Position numbers and translations under genes: made by a program. This document shows, piece by piece, positions 1 through 6,365 of a stretch of DNA of 18,913 bases. Position 1 is the first letter of the stretch; the number at the start of each line of letters is the position of its first letter. Below the pieces are notes generated by a model. That model was not told the DNA's origin. It did not search any database and saw only the letters and a program-made list of their open reading frames with translations. The stretch is from an uncultured Clostridium sp. (GTDB lineage Bacteria; Bacillota; Clostridia; Clostridiales; Clostridiaceae), in contig UQFE01000040.1 in assembly GCA_900540255.1 (NCBI GenBank), forward strand, positions 1 to 18,913, read 5' to 3'.

Positions 1-138
1 AAAATAAAAATCAACACAATATATTGTAGTATTTATTCTTAATGCAACATCCCCTCTTTTAAACACTAATTCCAATTTACATTCTTTGCAACTTAAATAA
101 CTTACTTTTATATGGAGGATATAAATTATTATTTAACA
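1..138 (-). CDS. Possible partial ORF with CxxC motif, cut by window edge
   Basis: On the minus strand one frame stays open from about position 138 to the window edge at 1. It reads as a plausible peptide containing SCKECKLELVFKRGDVALR and, further on, an isolated Cys in TIYCVDF. CxxC plus a later Cys could be part of a small zinc-binding fold, but I recognise no family. No ATG with a ribosome binding site opens this frame; an ATG at 137 on the same strand belongs to another frame that stops after about 20 codons. It may be the decayed start of a gene continuing left of the window, or chance. Low confidence. Confidence 0.2.
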
Positions 139-139
139 T

Positions 140-166
140 AAAAATTAGTGAGCGGCCTTAATTTTT
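140..166 (-). terminator. Possible terminator after the secreted-protein gene
   Basis: AAAAATTA (140-147) and TAATTTTT (159-166) are perfect 8-bp inverted arms around an 11-nt loop. On the minus strand, downstream of the gene ending at 234, the right-hand arm gives a short U run. The stem is almost all A/T, so it would be weak. Confidence 0.3.
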
Positions 167-233
167 CTTATTAAAATTATTATTTATAATATAATATATG
201 TAAATAACAAATTATAGTTACATATTTTTAAAA

Positions 234-641
234 TTAATTTTTATCATCTTTTTGAATGGCCTTTGTAATAGCTTGTGGAGGTGTACTCTTCGTCATTGCT
301 TCACTTAATATTAAAAATACAGTATCTCCTTTTTCAATATTAAATTCCTTTATATTAACCCTTTTTATATTTGGCTCTTCACCTTCTTTAGGGCATTCAT
401 TAGGTATTATTAATGTGTCTTCACTTACTATTGCTACTAATTCTTGATTTATAACTTTTATTCCCTTTAAATATCCCTTAACCTTTATATTTATAGTATT
501 TTCACCTGTATTTTTTTGTACTTCCTCTACAATCCCCATAAATATAGCATTAGATTCTGGCTTATTTTCTTCAGCAAAAGATTTAGTACTAAATATTAAT
601 AAAAATATTAATCCAATTGCAATTATTCTTTTGTTTTTCAT
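234..641 (-). CDS. Secreted hypothetical protein, 135 aa
   Basis: This small exported protein is of unknown function. Residues 1-23 form a clear Sec signal peptide: basic start MKNKR, hydrophobic core AIGLIFLLIF, and a likely cleavage after SFA before EENK. No lipobox cysteine follows, so it should be released or wall-associated rather than lipidated. The mature part, about 112 residues, alternates beta-strand-like stretches (FMGIVEEVQ, INIKVKGYLKG, DTVFLILSE) and looks like a small beta-rich domain. It contains a single cysteine, in PNECPKEGEE. The start at 641 is supported by AAAGGAGA seven bases upstream. It stands alone, with hairpins on both sides (140-166 and 762-807). I cannot assign a family. 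Confidence 0.75.
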   Translation of the reverse strand: MKNKRIIAIGLIFLLIFSTKSFAEENKPESNAIFMGIVEEVQKNTGENTINIKVKGYLKGIKVINQELVAIVSEDTLIIPNECPKEGEEPNIKRVNIKEFNIEKGDTVFLILSEAMTKSTPPQAITKAIQKDDKN

Positions 642-761
642 AAATATCTCCTTTTATAATTATAATTTTTATATATAATTATTATCTTTCTAATATAAAT
701 AAATATTCATAGTAAGTTATTGATACTTATACTTTATTATAAATTTAAATAAAATAAATAT

Positions 762-819
762 ATGCCATTAAATTTGCTCACTATTTATAGGGTAAACTTA
801 ATGGCATTACTGATTTTTT
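762..819. terminator. Hairpin with T tract between unknown genes
   Basis: ATGCCATTAA (762-771) and TTAATGGCAT (798-807) are perfect 10-bp inverted arms. A further TTT/AAA pair lies inside after one mismatch, and TTTTTT follows at 813-818 on the plus strand. On the minus strand it lies just downstream of the small ORF ending at 906, so it may end that transcript, although the clean T run is on the plus strand where no upstream gene is visible. Confidence 0.5.
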
Positions 820-905
820 ATAATTACTTTTATAGTTACAACTAATTATATAGTATTTTAATTAAATTAATATTTTTAATTCAATATAGTATTTTGTTAA
901 ATTTT

Positions 906-1076
906 TCAAACCACACCTAAATTGTATCTTTTATATATTTCTTTTTGTTCCTCAACAACTAACAAATCTAATCTTTCGCTTATACTTATAGTTTCCAAGC
1001 TACCAATTCCACTTCTTTCTATAGATTCATTTAACAATATCTTGAAAGTATACATTAAAATTTTAGCTATATTCAT
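906..1076 (-). CDS. Small Spo0E-like protein, 56 aa (tentative)
   Basis: This ORF runs on the minus strand from ATG 1076 to TGA 906, preceded by GGAGG four bases before the start codon. The product has 56 residues with a charged helix-loop-helix look. Near residues 31-45 it contains SISERLDLLVVEEQK, which resembles the signature of Spo0E-like phosphatases (S-Q-x-L-D followed by L/I-I-x-x-Y). The preceding LLNESIERSGIGS fits the first helix and turn of that family. Spo0E-like proteins dephosphorylate the sporulation regulator Spo0A~P and are usually 45-90 residues long, so size fits. The canonical Gln and final Tyr are not matched (SERLD, EEQ), so the assignment is tentative. It could instead be an unrelated small helical protein. 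That it is a real gene is likelier than the family name. Confidence 0.45.
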   Translation of the reverse strand: MNIAKILMYTFKILLNESIERSGIGSLETISISERLDLLVVEEQKEIYKRYNLGVV

Positions 1077-1298
1077 GTTTCCTCCACTGGCAACATTTCA
1101 ACCATTATAATTTAAATTTTATATTATTATAATATTAACTTTAAATTAAATAGTTAAATTTACCGTTAGTCTTATTTCGTCATTATAAATCGTCTTATTT
1201 CATTTTTTATATAAACCTTAGCAAGATAATGATTTCATGACCAAATCCACAACACTATTACATGAATTTTAAAGTAACTATTAAAAATTTATTATTTA
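1077..1298. other. Gene-free A+T-rich stretch with a 10-bp direct repeat
   Basis: No ORF with a credible start is seen here. The sequence GTCTTATTTC occurs twice on the plus strand (1169-1178 and 1192-1201), 23 bp apart, about 95-125 bp upstream of the small minus-strand gene at 1076. It could be a regulatory repeat, but nothing else supports this. Confidence 0.25.
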
Positions 1299-1612
1299 CT
1301 ATTTATACTCTTCTATTTTAAATTTTTCTAAATCTACCTCAGTAAACTTAGCTCTCTTAAATTTATCTTTTAATTCATAAGGTACTGTACAATCAAATAT
1401 AGTTTTGCACATTATTCCCTTATCTCTAATATTCCAACTATATTCAGGACTTTGTGAAGGATCTAAAGGATGGCATCTTACACCTGGAATAAATATTGTA
1501 TCCACATCTCCTTGATATCTAGTATTTAACGCCCTTAAAACATCATTACTATCAAATTGATCTACATCTTCATCAGCTAATATTACAGTTTTTAATTCTG
1601 AAAAAGCTAGCT
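1299..1612 (-). pseudogene. C-terminal fragment of a UbiD-family decarboxylase
   Basis: About 104 codons on the minus strand match the C-terminal end of UbiD-type decarboxylases, the prenylated-FMN-dependent enzymes that (de)carboxylate aromatic or unsaturated acids. Recognisable stretches are LKTVILADEDVDQFDS, the run DVDTIFIPGVRCHPLDPS, and DKGIMCKTIFDCTVPYELK before the stop at 1299. A complete UbiD protein has roughly 450-500 residues, so three quarters are missing. The frame has no natural start: homology begins abruptly at about 1612, where it meets a decayed IS3-family transposase fragment. An internal GTG at 1505 would give only 68 residues and is not a believable start. The remaining codons contain no stops, so truncation may be fairly recent. 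The identification is firm, and it cannot be catalytically active. Confidence 0.8.
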
Positions 1613-2006
1613 ATTATAAGAATATATAAAGTAAATAAAGGTATATAAGGAGCACCTATGATTCATTATATACTTTGTAAAGAAGGCTTTAATGTATCTT
1701 TAAAGAGAGTTCAAAGAAATATGAGTGAACTTTCTCTTTACTCAATAACTGTAAAAAAAATATAGACCTCATTCAACTAAAAAAGTAGCAGAAGATTTAG
1801 AAAACGTTTTATAAAGAGATTTTACAACCACTTCTATTAATGAAAAATGGGTAGGAGATATTACATATATTTACACTACTATAGATGGTTGGTTCTATTT
1901 ATCTTCAGTTCTTGATTTACATTCTAAAAAAATAATTGGCTATGCTTTCGGTAAAAGAATGACTAATAATTTAGTTATTAAAGCTTTAAAATTTAAAAGA
2001 GTTTAG
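1609..2006 (+). pseudogene. Decayed IS3-family transposase OrfB fragment
   Basis: The plus strand carries a broken DDE integrase of the IS3 family. In frame 1 (about 1609-1762) it reads IIRIYKVNKGI, stop, GAPMIHYILCKEGFNVSLKR, the HTH_21-like linker typical of OrfB. After a run of eight A at 1753-1760 the homology moves to another frame: KKYRPHSTKK, later NEKWVGDITYIYTTIDGWFYL and VLDLHSKKIIGYAF. The first catalytic Asp is present in GDITYI. The second (HSDxGxQY region) and the Glu are lost, because the frame ends at 2006. In-frame TAA stops at 1646 and 1812, the frameshift and the missing C-terminus make it non-functional. Neither terminal repeat is recognisable. It abuts the UbiD remnant, so an IS insertion followed by deletion probably destroyed that gene. 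Confidence 0.8.
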
Positions 2007-2140
2007 AATTGCACTAATAGTCAATTCTAATAATATATAATAGATTTCTCTCAAAAGGAGGATTTTGATTTCTATAAAAAATTTTTAATACAACTATAAC
2101 TTCTTTCATCTTTATGTTGTTATCAATACTCAATTAATAC

Positions 2141-2176
2141 AAAAAGGATAATTTCCTTTTCATCAGAAATTATCCT
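2141..2176 (-). terminator. Rho-independent terminator of the ABC transporter operon
   Basis: AGGATAATTTC (2145-2155) and GAAATTATCCT (2166-2176) form a perfect 11-bp stem with a 10-nt loop. On the minus strand it is followed by TTTTT. It lies 22 bases after the stop of the last permease gene. Confidence 0.85.
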
Positions 2177-2198
2177 CTATACATTTCTATTTTTATAA

Positions 2199-3083
2199 TT
2201 ATTTTATTGCCCCTTTTGTTACACCATTTATAATCCATTTTTGAGCAAATAAATAGAATACTAATAATGGTAATAAAGCTAAAAGATATGAAGCAAATGC
2301 TACATTATAGTTTGTCCCAAATTTTGATTGGAATATATATTGTGCTAATGGTAATGTTGATGAACTTTGCTCACTTAGTATTACAAGTGGCATCATTACA
2401 TCATTCCATGCCCAAAGAGCTGTCATTATTCCAACTGTTGCATGCATCGGCTTTAACAAAGGGAATATAATCTTCCAAAATACAGTCCATTGTTTAGCAC
2501 CATCAACATAAGCCGCTTCTTCTAATTCAAGAGGAATGTTCTTCAAATATCCAACATAAAGCAATGTATTCATTGATATACCAAATACCATATAAAGAAT
2601 TATCATACCAACTTTATTATCTAAATTAAAGAAACTTACTTGCTTAACAAGTGGTAACATTAACATTGAAAATGGTACAAACATTGCACTTACAAAATAA
2701 AAATATACAAATTTATAAAACTTTTTATGCATATTTCTTGCAATAGCATATGCAACTAATGAATTTGTAACAATAGTTACCACTACAGCTCCCGCTGTTA
2801 TAAATAAACTATTCATTATTGTATGAAAGAAATTAGTCATCTCAATAGCTTGCTTAAAATTACTAAAACTCCATGACTTCGGAAGTGATAATATATTCCC
2901 AATCATTTCTGATGGTTGCTTAAATGCAATAACAATGGTTATATAAAGTGGAAATAATATTGTTAATGAACAAATAATAAGTAATATAGTAATTGGCAAA
3001 TTAACTTTTCCATCTTCCTTCTTTATAAAAGATATTTTTTTTACTTTACTTCTATTATTAGATTTTAAACCTACCTCAGCCAT
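2199..3083 (-). CDS. CUT1 sugar ABC transporter permease, MalG type
   Basis: This is the second membrane subunit of a carbohydrate ABC importer, 294 residues. An N-terminal cytoplasmic tail of about 28 residues precedes six membrane segments, the first at LPITILLIICSLTILFPLY. The EAA loop that docks the ATPase is clear at residues 189-212: EEAAYVDGAKQWTVFWK followed by IIFPLLKP, with the conserved Gly at 195. It ends GVTKGAIK, as MalG/MsmG-type permeases commonly do. The start codon overlaps the stop of the upstream permease by one base (TAATG at 3081-3085), which suggests translational coupling. It is third and last in the operon with the binding protein and the MalF-type permease. By context the substrate is probably an alpha-galactoside such as raffinose or melibiose; the permease sequence itself does not show this. 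Confidence 0.9.
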   Translation of the reverse strand: MAEVGLKSNNRSKVKKISFIKKEDGKVNLPITILLIICSLTILFPLYITIVIAFKQPSEMIGNILSLPKSWSFSNFKQAIEMTNFFHTIMNSLFITAGAVVVTIVTNSLVAYAIARNMHKKFYKFVYFYFVSAMFVPFSMLMLPLVKQVSFFNLDNKVGMIILYMVFGISMNTLLYVGYLKNIPLELEEAAYVDGAKQWTVFWKIIFPLLKPMHATVGIMTALWAWNDVMMPLVILSEQSSSTLPLAQYIFQSKFGTNYNVAFASYLLALLPLLVFYLFAQKWIINGVTKGAIK

Positions 3084-3946
3084 TATAATTGAACCTCCCT
3101 CTTCTCTAATACTTTAATTTGGAATAATGATATAACTACAATAACTATAAAATATACAACTGAATTTGCTGATTGATATCCAAATTGACTTCCACCAAAT
3201 CCTGCTTTATATATAAGCATAGAAATTGATTCTGTCGATTGAGCAGGTCCCCCACCAGTTAAGGACATTATTTGATCAAATACCATTAAGAAGTTTTTCA
3301 TGCATAAAACCATATTTATTGTAAAGAATGGTGCTATTAAAGGGAATGTAATCTTTCTAAATTGTAGCCATTTCCCTGCTCCATCAATTCCACTTGCTTC
3401 ATAAACATCATCTGGAATTGTTTGAAGCCCTGAAATGTAAATTATAGTATTAAACGCTATCGATTGCCACGAAACTACAATTACAACAGCTATCCAGGCT
3501 AAGCTTGTACTACCAAGTATGCTTTTACTAAGAACTTCACTCCCCATAACTTCACCTAACTTTGGAAGTATAAATGTAAAAATATAATTAAATATATATC
3601 CTACAATTAATCCACCTAAAATATTAGGTAAAAAATATAATCCTCTTAATGTAGTTTTAAATTTTATTTTTGAATTTAACGCTAATGCTAATGTTAAACT
3701 TATTAAATTTACTATTATTGTTGTAACTATAGCAAATTTAAAGGTAAACATATATGAATTTATCACCCTTGAATCAGTAAATAAATCTTTAAAATTCATT
3801 AATCCAATAAAATCAAAATCTCCAAATCCTCTAAAATTAGTAAAACTATACATTCCCCCTTTTAATAACGGGAATGTGTGAAATAAGAAAAATACAACTA
3901 TCATTGGTATTATTGTACACAAGAAAAATCTATCTCTTTTTTTCAT
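3083..3946 (-). CDS. CUT1 sugar ABC transporter permease, MalF type
   Basis: This is the first membrane subunit of the sugar importer, 287 residues, with six predicted membrane segments and no large periplasmic-type insertion, as is usual in Gram-positive MsmF-like proteins. The EAA motif is at residues 183-206: YEASGIDGAGKWLQFRKITF, then PLIAP. The family stretch SLTGGGPAQSTES is at about 228-240. It lies 19 bases after the binding-protein gene, with GGGGTG as ribosome binding site, and overlaps the MalG-type gene by one base. The two permeases would form the heterodimeric channel. No ATP-binding subunit is encoded in the operon or window; in Firmicutes one MsmK-type ATPase encoded elsewhere often serves several such importers. 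Confidence 0.9.
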   Translation of the reverse strand: MKKRDRFFLCTIIPMIVVFFLFHTFPLLKGGMYSFTNFRGFGDFDFIGLMNFKDLFTDSRVINSYMFTFKFAIVTTIIVNLISLTLALALNSKIKFKTTLRGLYFLPNILGGLIVGYIFNYIFTFILPKLGEVMGSEVLSKSILGSTSLAWIAVVIVVSWQSIAFNTIIYISGLQTIPDDVYEASGIDGAGKWLQFRKITFPLIAPFFTINMVLCMKNFLMVFDQIMSLTGGGPAQSTESISMLIYKAGFGGSQFGYQSANSVVYFIVIVVISLFQIKVLEKREVQL

Positions 3947-3965
3947 TTCTATTCACCCCTTCATA

Positions 3966-5222
3966 CTATTCTTTAATATACTGTCTATTTGCCTTTAACC
4001 ATTCCTTTTGAAAATTATTTAAGAACTTGTTCTTATCCCCATCTAAAAGATATGTTTGTATCATATCAGATGCTGGTAATTCTGCTGGATAATAATGATC
4101 TTGGAAGTCAACAACCCTTGAATTTTCAAAGAATTCATCAAACCCTTCAAATTTTGAATCTTCTTGCACTACCCCCTTAACTGCTGAGAATGCACTTTGT
4201 TCATCTATATAAGTTTTCGCATTTTCTTCTTCTAATAAAAAGTTTATAAACCTTATACTTTCCTCTTTATTCTTAGAATCTTTAGTAATAGCAAAATATA
4301 CATCTACACCAGAAACTAATTTATTTTCCTCTTCATTATTAGATGCAGGTAACGGAAACATTCCTAGATTTAAATCTGGATTTACAGTTAAAATTGCAGG
4401 AATTGCATAACTACCTTGTAAATACATTGCAGACTCCCCGTTAGCAAATGCTGTATTACCATCATTATAACCAACACCAAAGTTGTCAGAATGTCCATAT
4501 TTCATTAACTTCATAATCTTATCTGTTGTTTCAGAATAAATTTCATTAAATGTAGTTTCCTTGCTATTTACCTTCTTAAAAGAATCACTACTAACTAAAG
4601 TACTTGCTATAGTATTCCATGCAGGTAAAGAAGTCCATGACTCCTTTAATGTAAAGTAAAACGGTGTTATACCATTATCTTGTACAGCTTGAGCTAGCCC
4701 TAAAAATTCATCCCATGTTTTAGGAATTGATAACCCTAATTCCTCAAATATATCTTTATTATATATAACTCCACTTGCATTTAATGCATATGGCACACCG
4801 TAAATTCCATCTATACTTTCAATTTCCAACGCCTTTAGCATTTGATTATAAATCGGATCAATAACACTAAAATCTATTTTCCCACTTAAATCTTCTAATA
4901 TATTAGCATCTACAAAATCTGCAAAACTTCTATCTGCTGATAGTGAAATAATATCTGGTGCATCACCTTTTACTAATCTAGTCTTTAATACAGTTGTTGC
5001 ATCTGGTGGTGCACTAACAACTACATCTATATCTGGATTTTCGGCTTCAAATTTTTCTACAAGTTTATTATAGGTATCTACAGCTTCTATCTTATTACTA
5101 AAGAACACTATCTGCTTTTTACTATTATTATCAATCCCAATACTACTTGTACAACCTGTTAATAATGTTGTTGCCATTGATATTGATACTAAAATTGTTG
5201 CTATCACCTTTTTCTTTCCCAT
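3966..5222 (-). CDS. Sugar-binding lipoprotein of CUT1 ABC importer
   Basis: This is an extracellular solute-binding protein (family 1, MalE/MsmE-like), 418 residues. Residues 1-24 are a lipoprotein signal: MGKKK, hydrophobic core, then lipobox LLTGC with Cys24 as the lipidation site. Mature motifs fit the family: QIVFFSNKIEAVDTYNKLVE at the start of the first lobe, KFEAENPDIDV, KGDAPDIISLSADRSF, GIYGVPYALNASGVIYNKDI, FANGESAMYLQGSYA. It first captures the sugar outside the membrane and hands it to the permeases. It is the first gene of the minus-strand operon. The promoter probably uses TATAAT at 5257-5262 with a poor -35, and the AraC-type element lies upstream at 5311-5325, as expected for activator-dependent expression. 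Specificity for raffinose or melibiose-like sugars is inferred from the GH36 gene in the same presumed regulon. Confidence 0.92.
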   Translation of the reverse strand: MGKKKVIATILVSISMATTLLTGCTSSIGIDNNSKKQIVFFSNKIEAVDTYNKLVEKFEAENPDIDVVVSAPPDATTVLKTRLVKGDAPDIISLSADRSFADFVDANILEDLSGKIDFSVIDPIYNQMLKALEIESIDGIYGVPYALNASGVIYNKDIFEELGLSIPKTWDEFLGLAQAVQDNGITPFYFTLKESWTSLPAWNTIASTLVSSDSFKKVNSKETTFNEIYSETTDKIMKLMKYGHSDNFGVGYNDGNTAFANGESAMYLQGSYAIPAILTVNPDLNLGMFPLPASNNEEENKLVSGVDVYFAITKDSKNKEESIRFINFLLEEENAKTYIDEQSAFSAVKGVVQEDSKFEGFDEFFENSRVVDFQDHYYPAELPASDMIQTYLLDGDKNKFLNNFQKEWLKANRQYIKE

Positions 5223-5256
5223 TATCTCATCCCTCTCTTATTACATCGTTTACATA

Positions 5257-5262
5257 ATTATA
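5257..5262 (-). promoter_or_regulatory. -10 box of the ABC operon promoter
   Basis: On the minus strand TATAAT occurs 34 bases before the start codon of the binding-protein gene. At 17-bp spacing the -35 position reads AATTAT, far from TTGACA, which would fit a promoter that needs an activator. Confidence 0.45.
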
Positions 5263-5310
5263 TTTTAAAACTTTTTATAATAATTCTAAATAGATTAATG
5301 TAATTAAAAC

Positions 5311-5325
5311 ATGTCTAAATGTTAG
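5311..5325 (-). promoter_or_regulatory. Putative AraC operator, site A (ABC operon)
   Basis: ATGTCTAAATGTTAG on the plus strand, one of four near-identical copies in the window. Its centre is about 59 bp upstream of the -10 box of the ABC operon. The core CTAAATGTTAG is an imperfect palindrome (CTAA, 3-nt centre, TTAG). Assignment to the adjacent AraC-family regulator is inferred. Confidence 0.6.
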
Positions 5326-5362
5326 TTTTATTATTTGAAGTATATCTTTTAATTAATATATA

Positions 5363-5391
5363 TTGAAATATATATCCTTCTAATTTAAAAT
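5363..5391 (+). promoter_or_regulatory. Putative promoter of the AraC regulator gene
   Basis: TTGAAA (5363-5368), a 17-bp spacer, then TAAAAT (5386-5391): five of six matches to consensus in the -10 hexamer and good spacing. Transcription would start near 5398, leaving a leader of about 45 nt before the ATG at 5444. Confidence 0.5.
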
Positions 5392-5414
5392 TTATATATA
5401 GCTTTAATAAGACC

Positions 5415-5429
5415 ATATCTAAATGTTAG
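5415..5429 (+). promoter_or_regulatory. Putative AraC operator, site B (autoregulation)
   Basis: ATATCTAAATGTTAG lies between the predicted start point and the ribosome binding site of the regulator gene, at about +17 to +31. A protein bound here would block its own transcription. It is 104 bp from site A, close to ten helical turns. Confidence 0.55.
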
Positions 5430-5443
5430 ATTTAGGAGGATTT

Positions 5444-6301
5444 ATGTTAGATATATACTTTTTAGAAAATACTAATCGAAGTTTTAATGATTTATATCTC
5501 TGTTACTGCGGATTAGAAAAATGTGTTCCTTTATATTCATTTGGTCCAGCTGTTCGCCCAAATTATTTAATTCATTATGTATTGGATGGAGAAGGCTATT
5601 ATTATGTAAATGACAATAAATATAAAGTTAGAAAAAATCAAGGTTTCTTAATCGAACCTAATGTTGTTACATTTTATCAAGCTGATAAAGATAATCCTTG
5701 GACATATCTTTGGATTGGTATCGATGGTGATAAAGCTAAACTTTATCTCAATTCTGTTGGATTAGATTCTGAACATTTAATTTTTACTCATGAAAAAGAT
5801 GATGCTTTAAAAGAATATGTATTAGAAATGTTAAAACATCATACAATGTCTGATTCTGATGCTTTTAAAATTGAAGGATTATTATACCTATTCTTCTCAA
5901 AACTGTGTGAAGATCATAAAGAAACCTCATCATTAACAAGGGAGGAAAATACTAATAATTACATAAATAAAGCAATTGAATTTATTCAAAATAATTATCA
6001 TAATTCTATAAAGGTAACAGACATTGCTAATTATATTTGTTTAAATAGAAGTTATTTGACTTCCATTTTTCAAAGCAATTTAAATATGTCTCCTCAAAAA
6101 TTCTTAATGAAATTTAGAATAACTAAAGCTGCTGAATTATTATATAATACTGACCTTCCAATTGCTAATATAGCATACTCCTGTGGCTATAGTGACCCTC
6201 TAGCCTTTTCTAAAACATTTAAAAAAATTAAAGGAGTTAGTCCTAAACAATATAGAGATACAAAAAAAGAAACAACTAAAAAATTTCTTTTATCTCAATA
6301 A
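5444..6301 (+). CDS. AraC-family sugar-responsive regulator
   Basis: This is a transcription factor of 285 residues. The N-terminal half (about 28-105) is a cupin-like sugar-sensing domain: VRPNYLIHYVLDGEGYYYVN, NQGFLIEPNVVTFY, WTYLWIGIDG. The C-terminal 100 residues carry the AraC double helix-turn-helix: VTDIANYICLNRSYLTSIFQ at about 191-210, and IANIAYSCGYSDPLAFSKTF at about 240-259, followed by KKIKGVSPKQYR. I choose the ATG at 5444 because AGGAGGA at 5434-5440 lies just before it; an in-frame ATG at 5423 would lie upstream of that site and inside operator B. The gene is divergent from the ABC operon and next to the symporter and alpha-galactosidase. It is probably the activator of all three, working through the repeated ATRTCTAAATGTTAG element, in the manner of MsmR/RafR-type regulators. 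Confidence 0.9.
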   Translation: MLDIYFLENTNRSFNDLYLCYCGLEKCVPLYSFGPAVRPNYLIHYVLDGEGYYYVNDNKYKVRKNQGFLIEPNVVTFYQADKDNPWTYLWIGIDGDKAKLYLNSVGLDSEHLIFTHEKDDALKEYVLEMLKHHTMSDSDAFKIEGLLYLFFSKLCEDHKETSSLTREENTNNYINKAIEFIQNNYHNSIKVTDIANYICLNRSYLTSIFQSNLNMSPQKFLMKFRITKAAELLYNTDLPIANIAYSCGYSDPLAFSKTFKKIKGVSPKQYRDTKKETTKKFLLSQ

Positions 6302-6304
6302 AAC

Positions 6305-6345
6305 AAAACTGGTTTGTATTTTTTTATTACAAACCAGTTTTTATT
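6305..6345. terminator. Bidirectional terminator between araC-type and symporter genes
   Basis: AAAACTGGTTTGTA (6305-6318) and TACAAACCAGTTTT (6328-6341) form a perfect 14-bp stem with a 9-nt loop, and T runs in both directions. It begins four bases after the regulator stop and lies 25 bases beyond the end of the convergent symporter gene. Confidence 0.9.
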
Positions 6346-6365
6346 TGTATTTACATTTTTATGAA

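Noticed and set aside
922..1110. Plus-strand 62-codon open frame
   Set aside because: It has no ribosome binding site and lies antisense to the better-supported Spo0E-like ORF on the minus strand.
5423..5443. Earlier ATG for the AraC regulator
   Set aside because: It has no ribosome binding site and lies inside the putative operator B, whereas AGGAGGA directly precedes the ATG at 5444.
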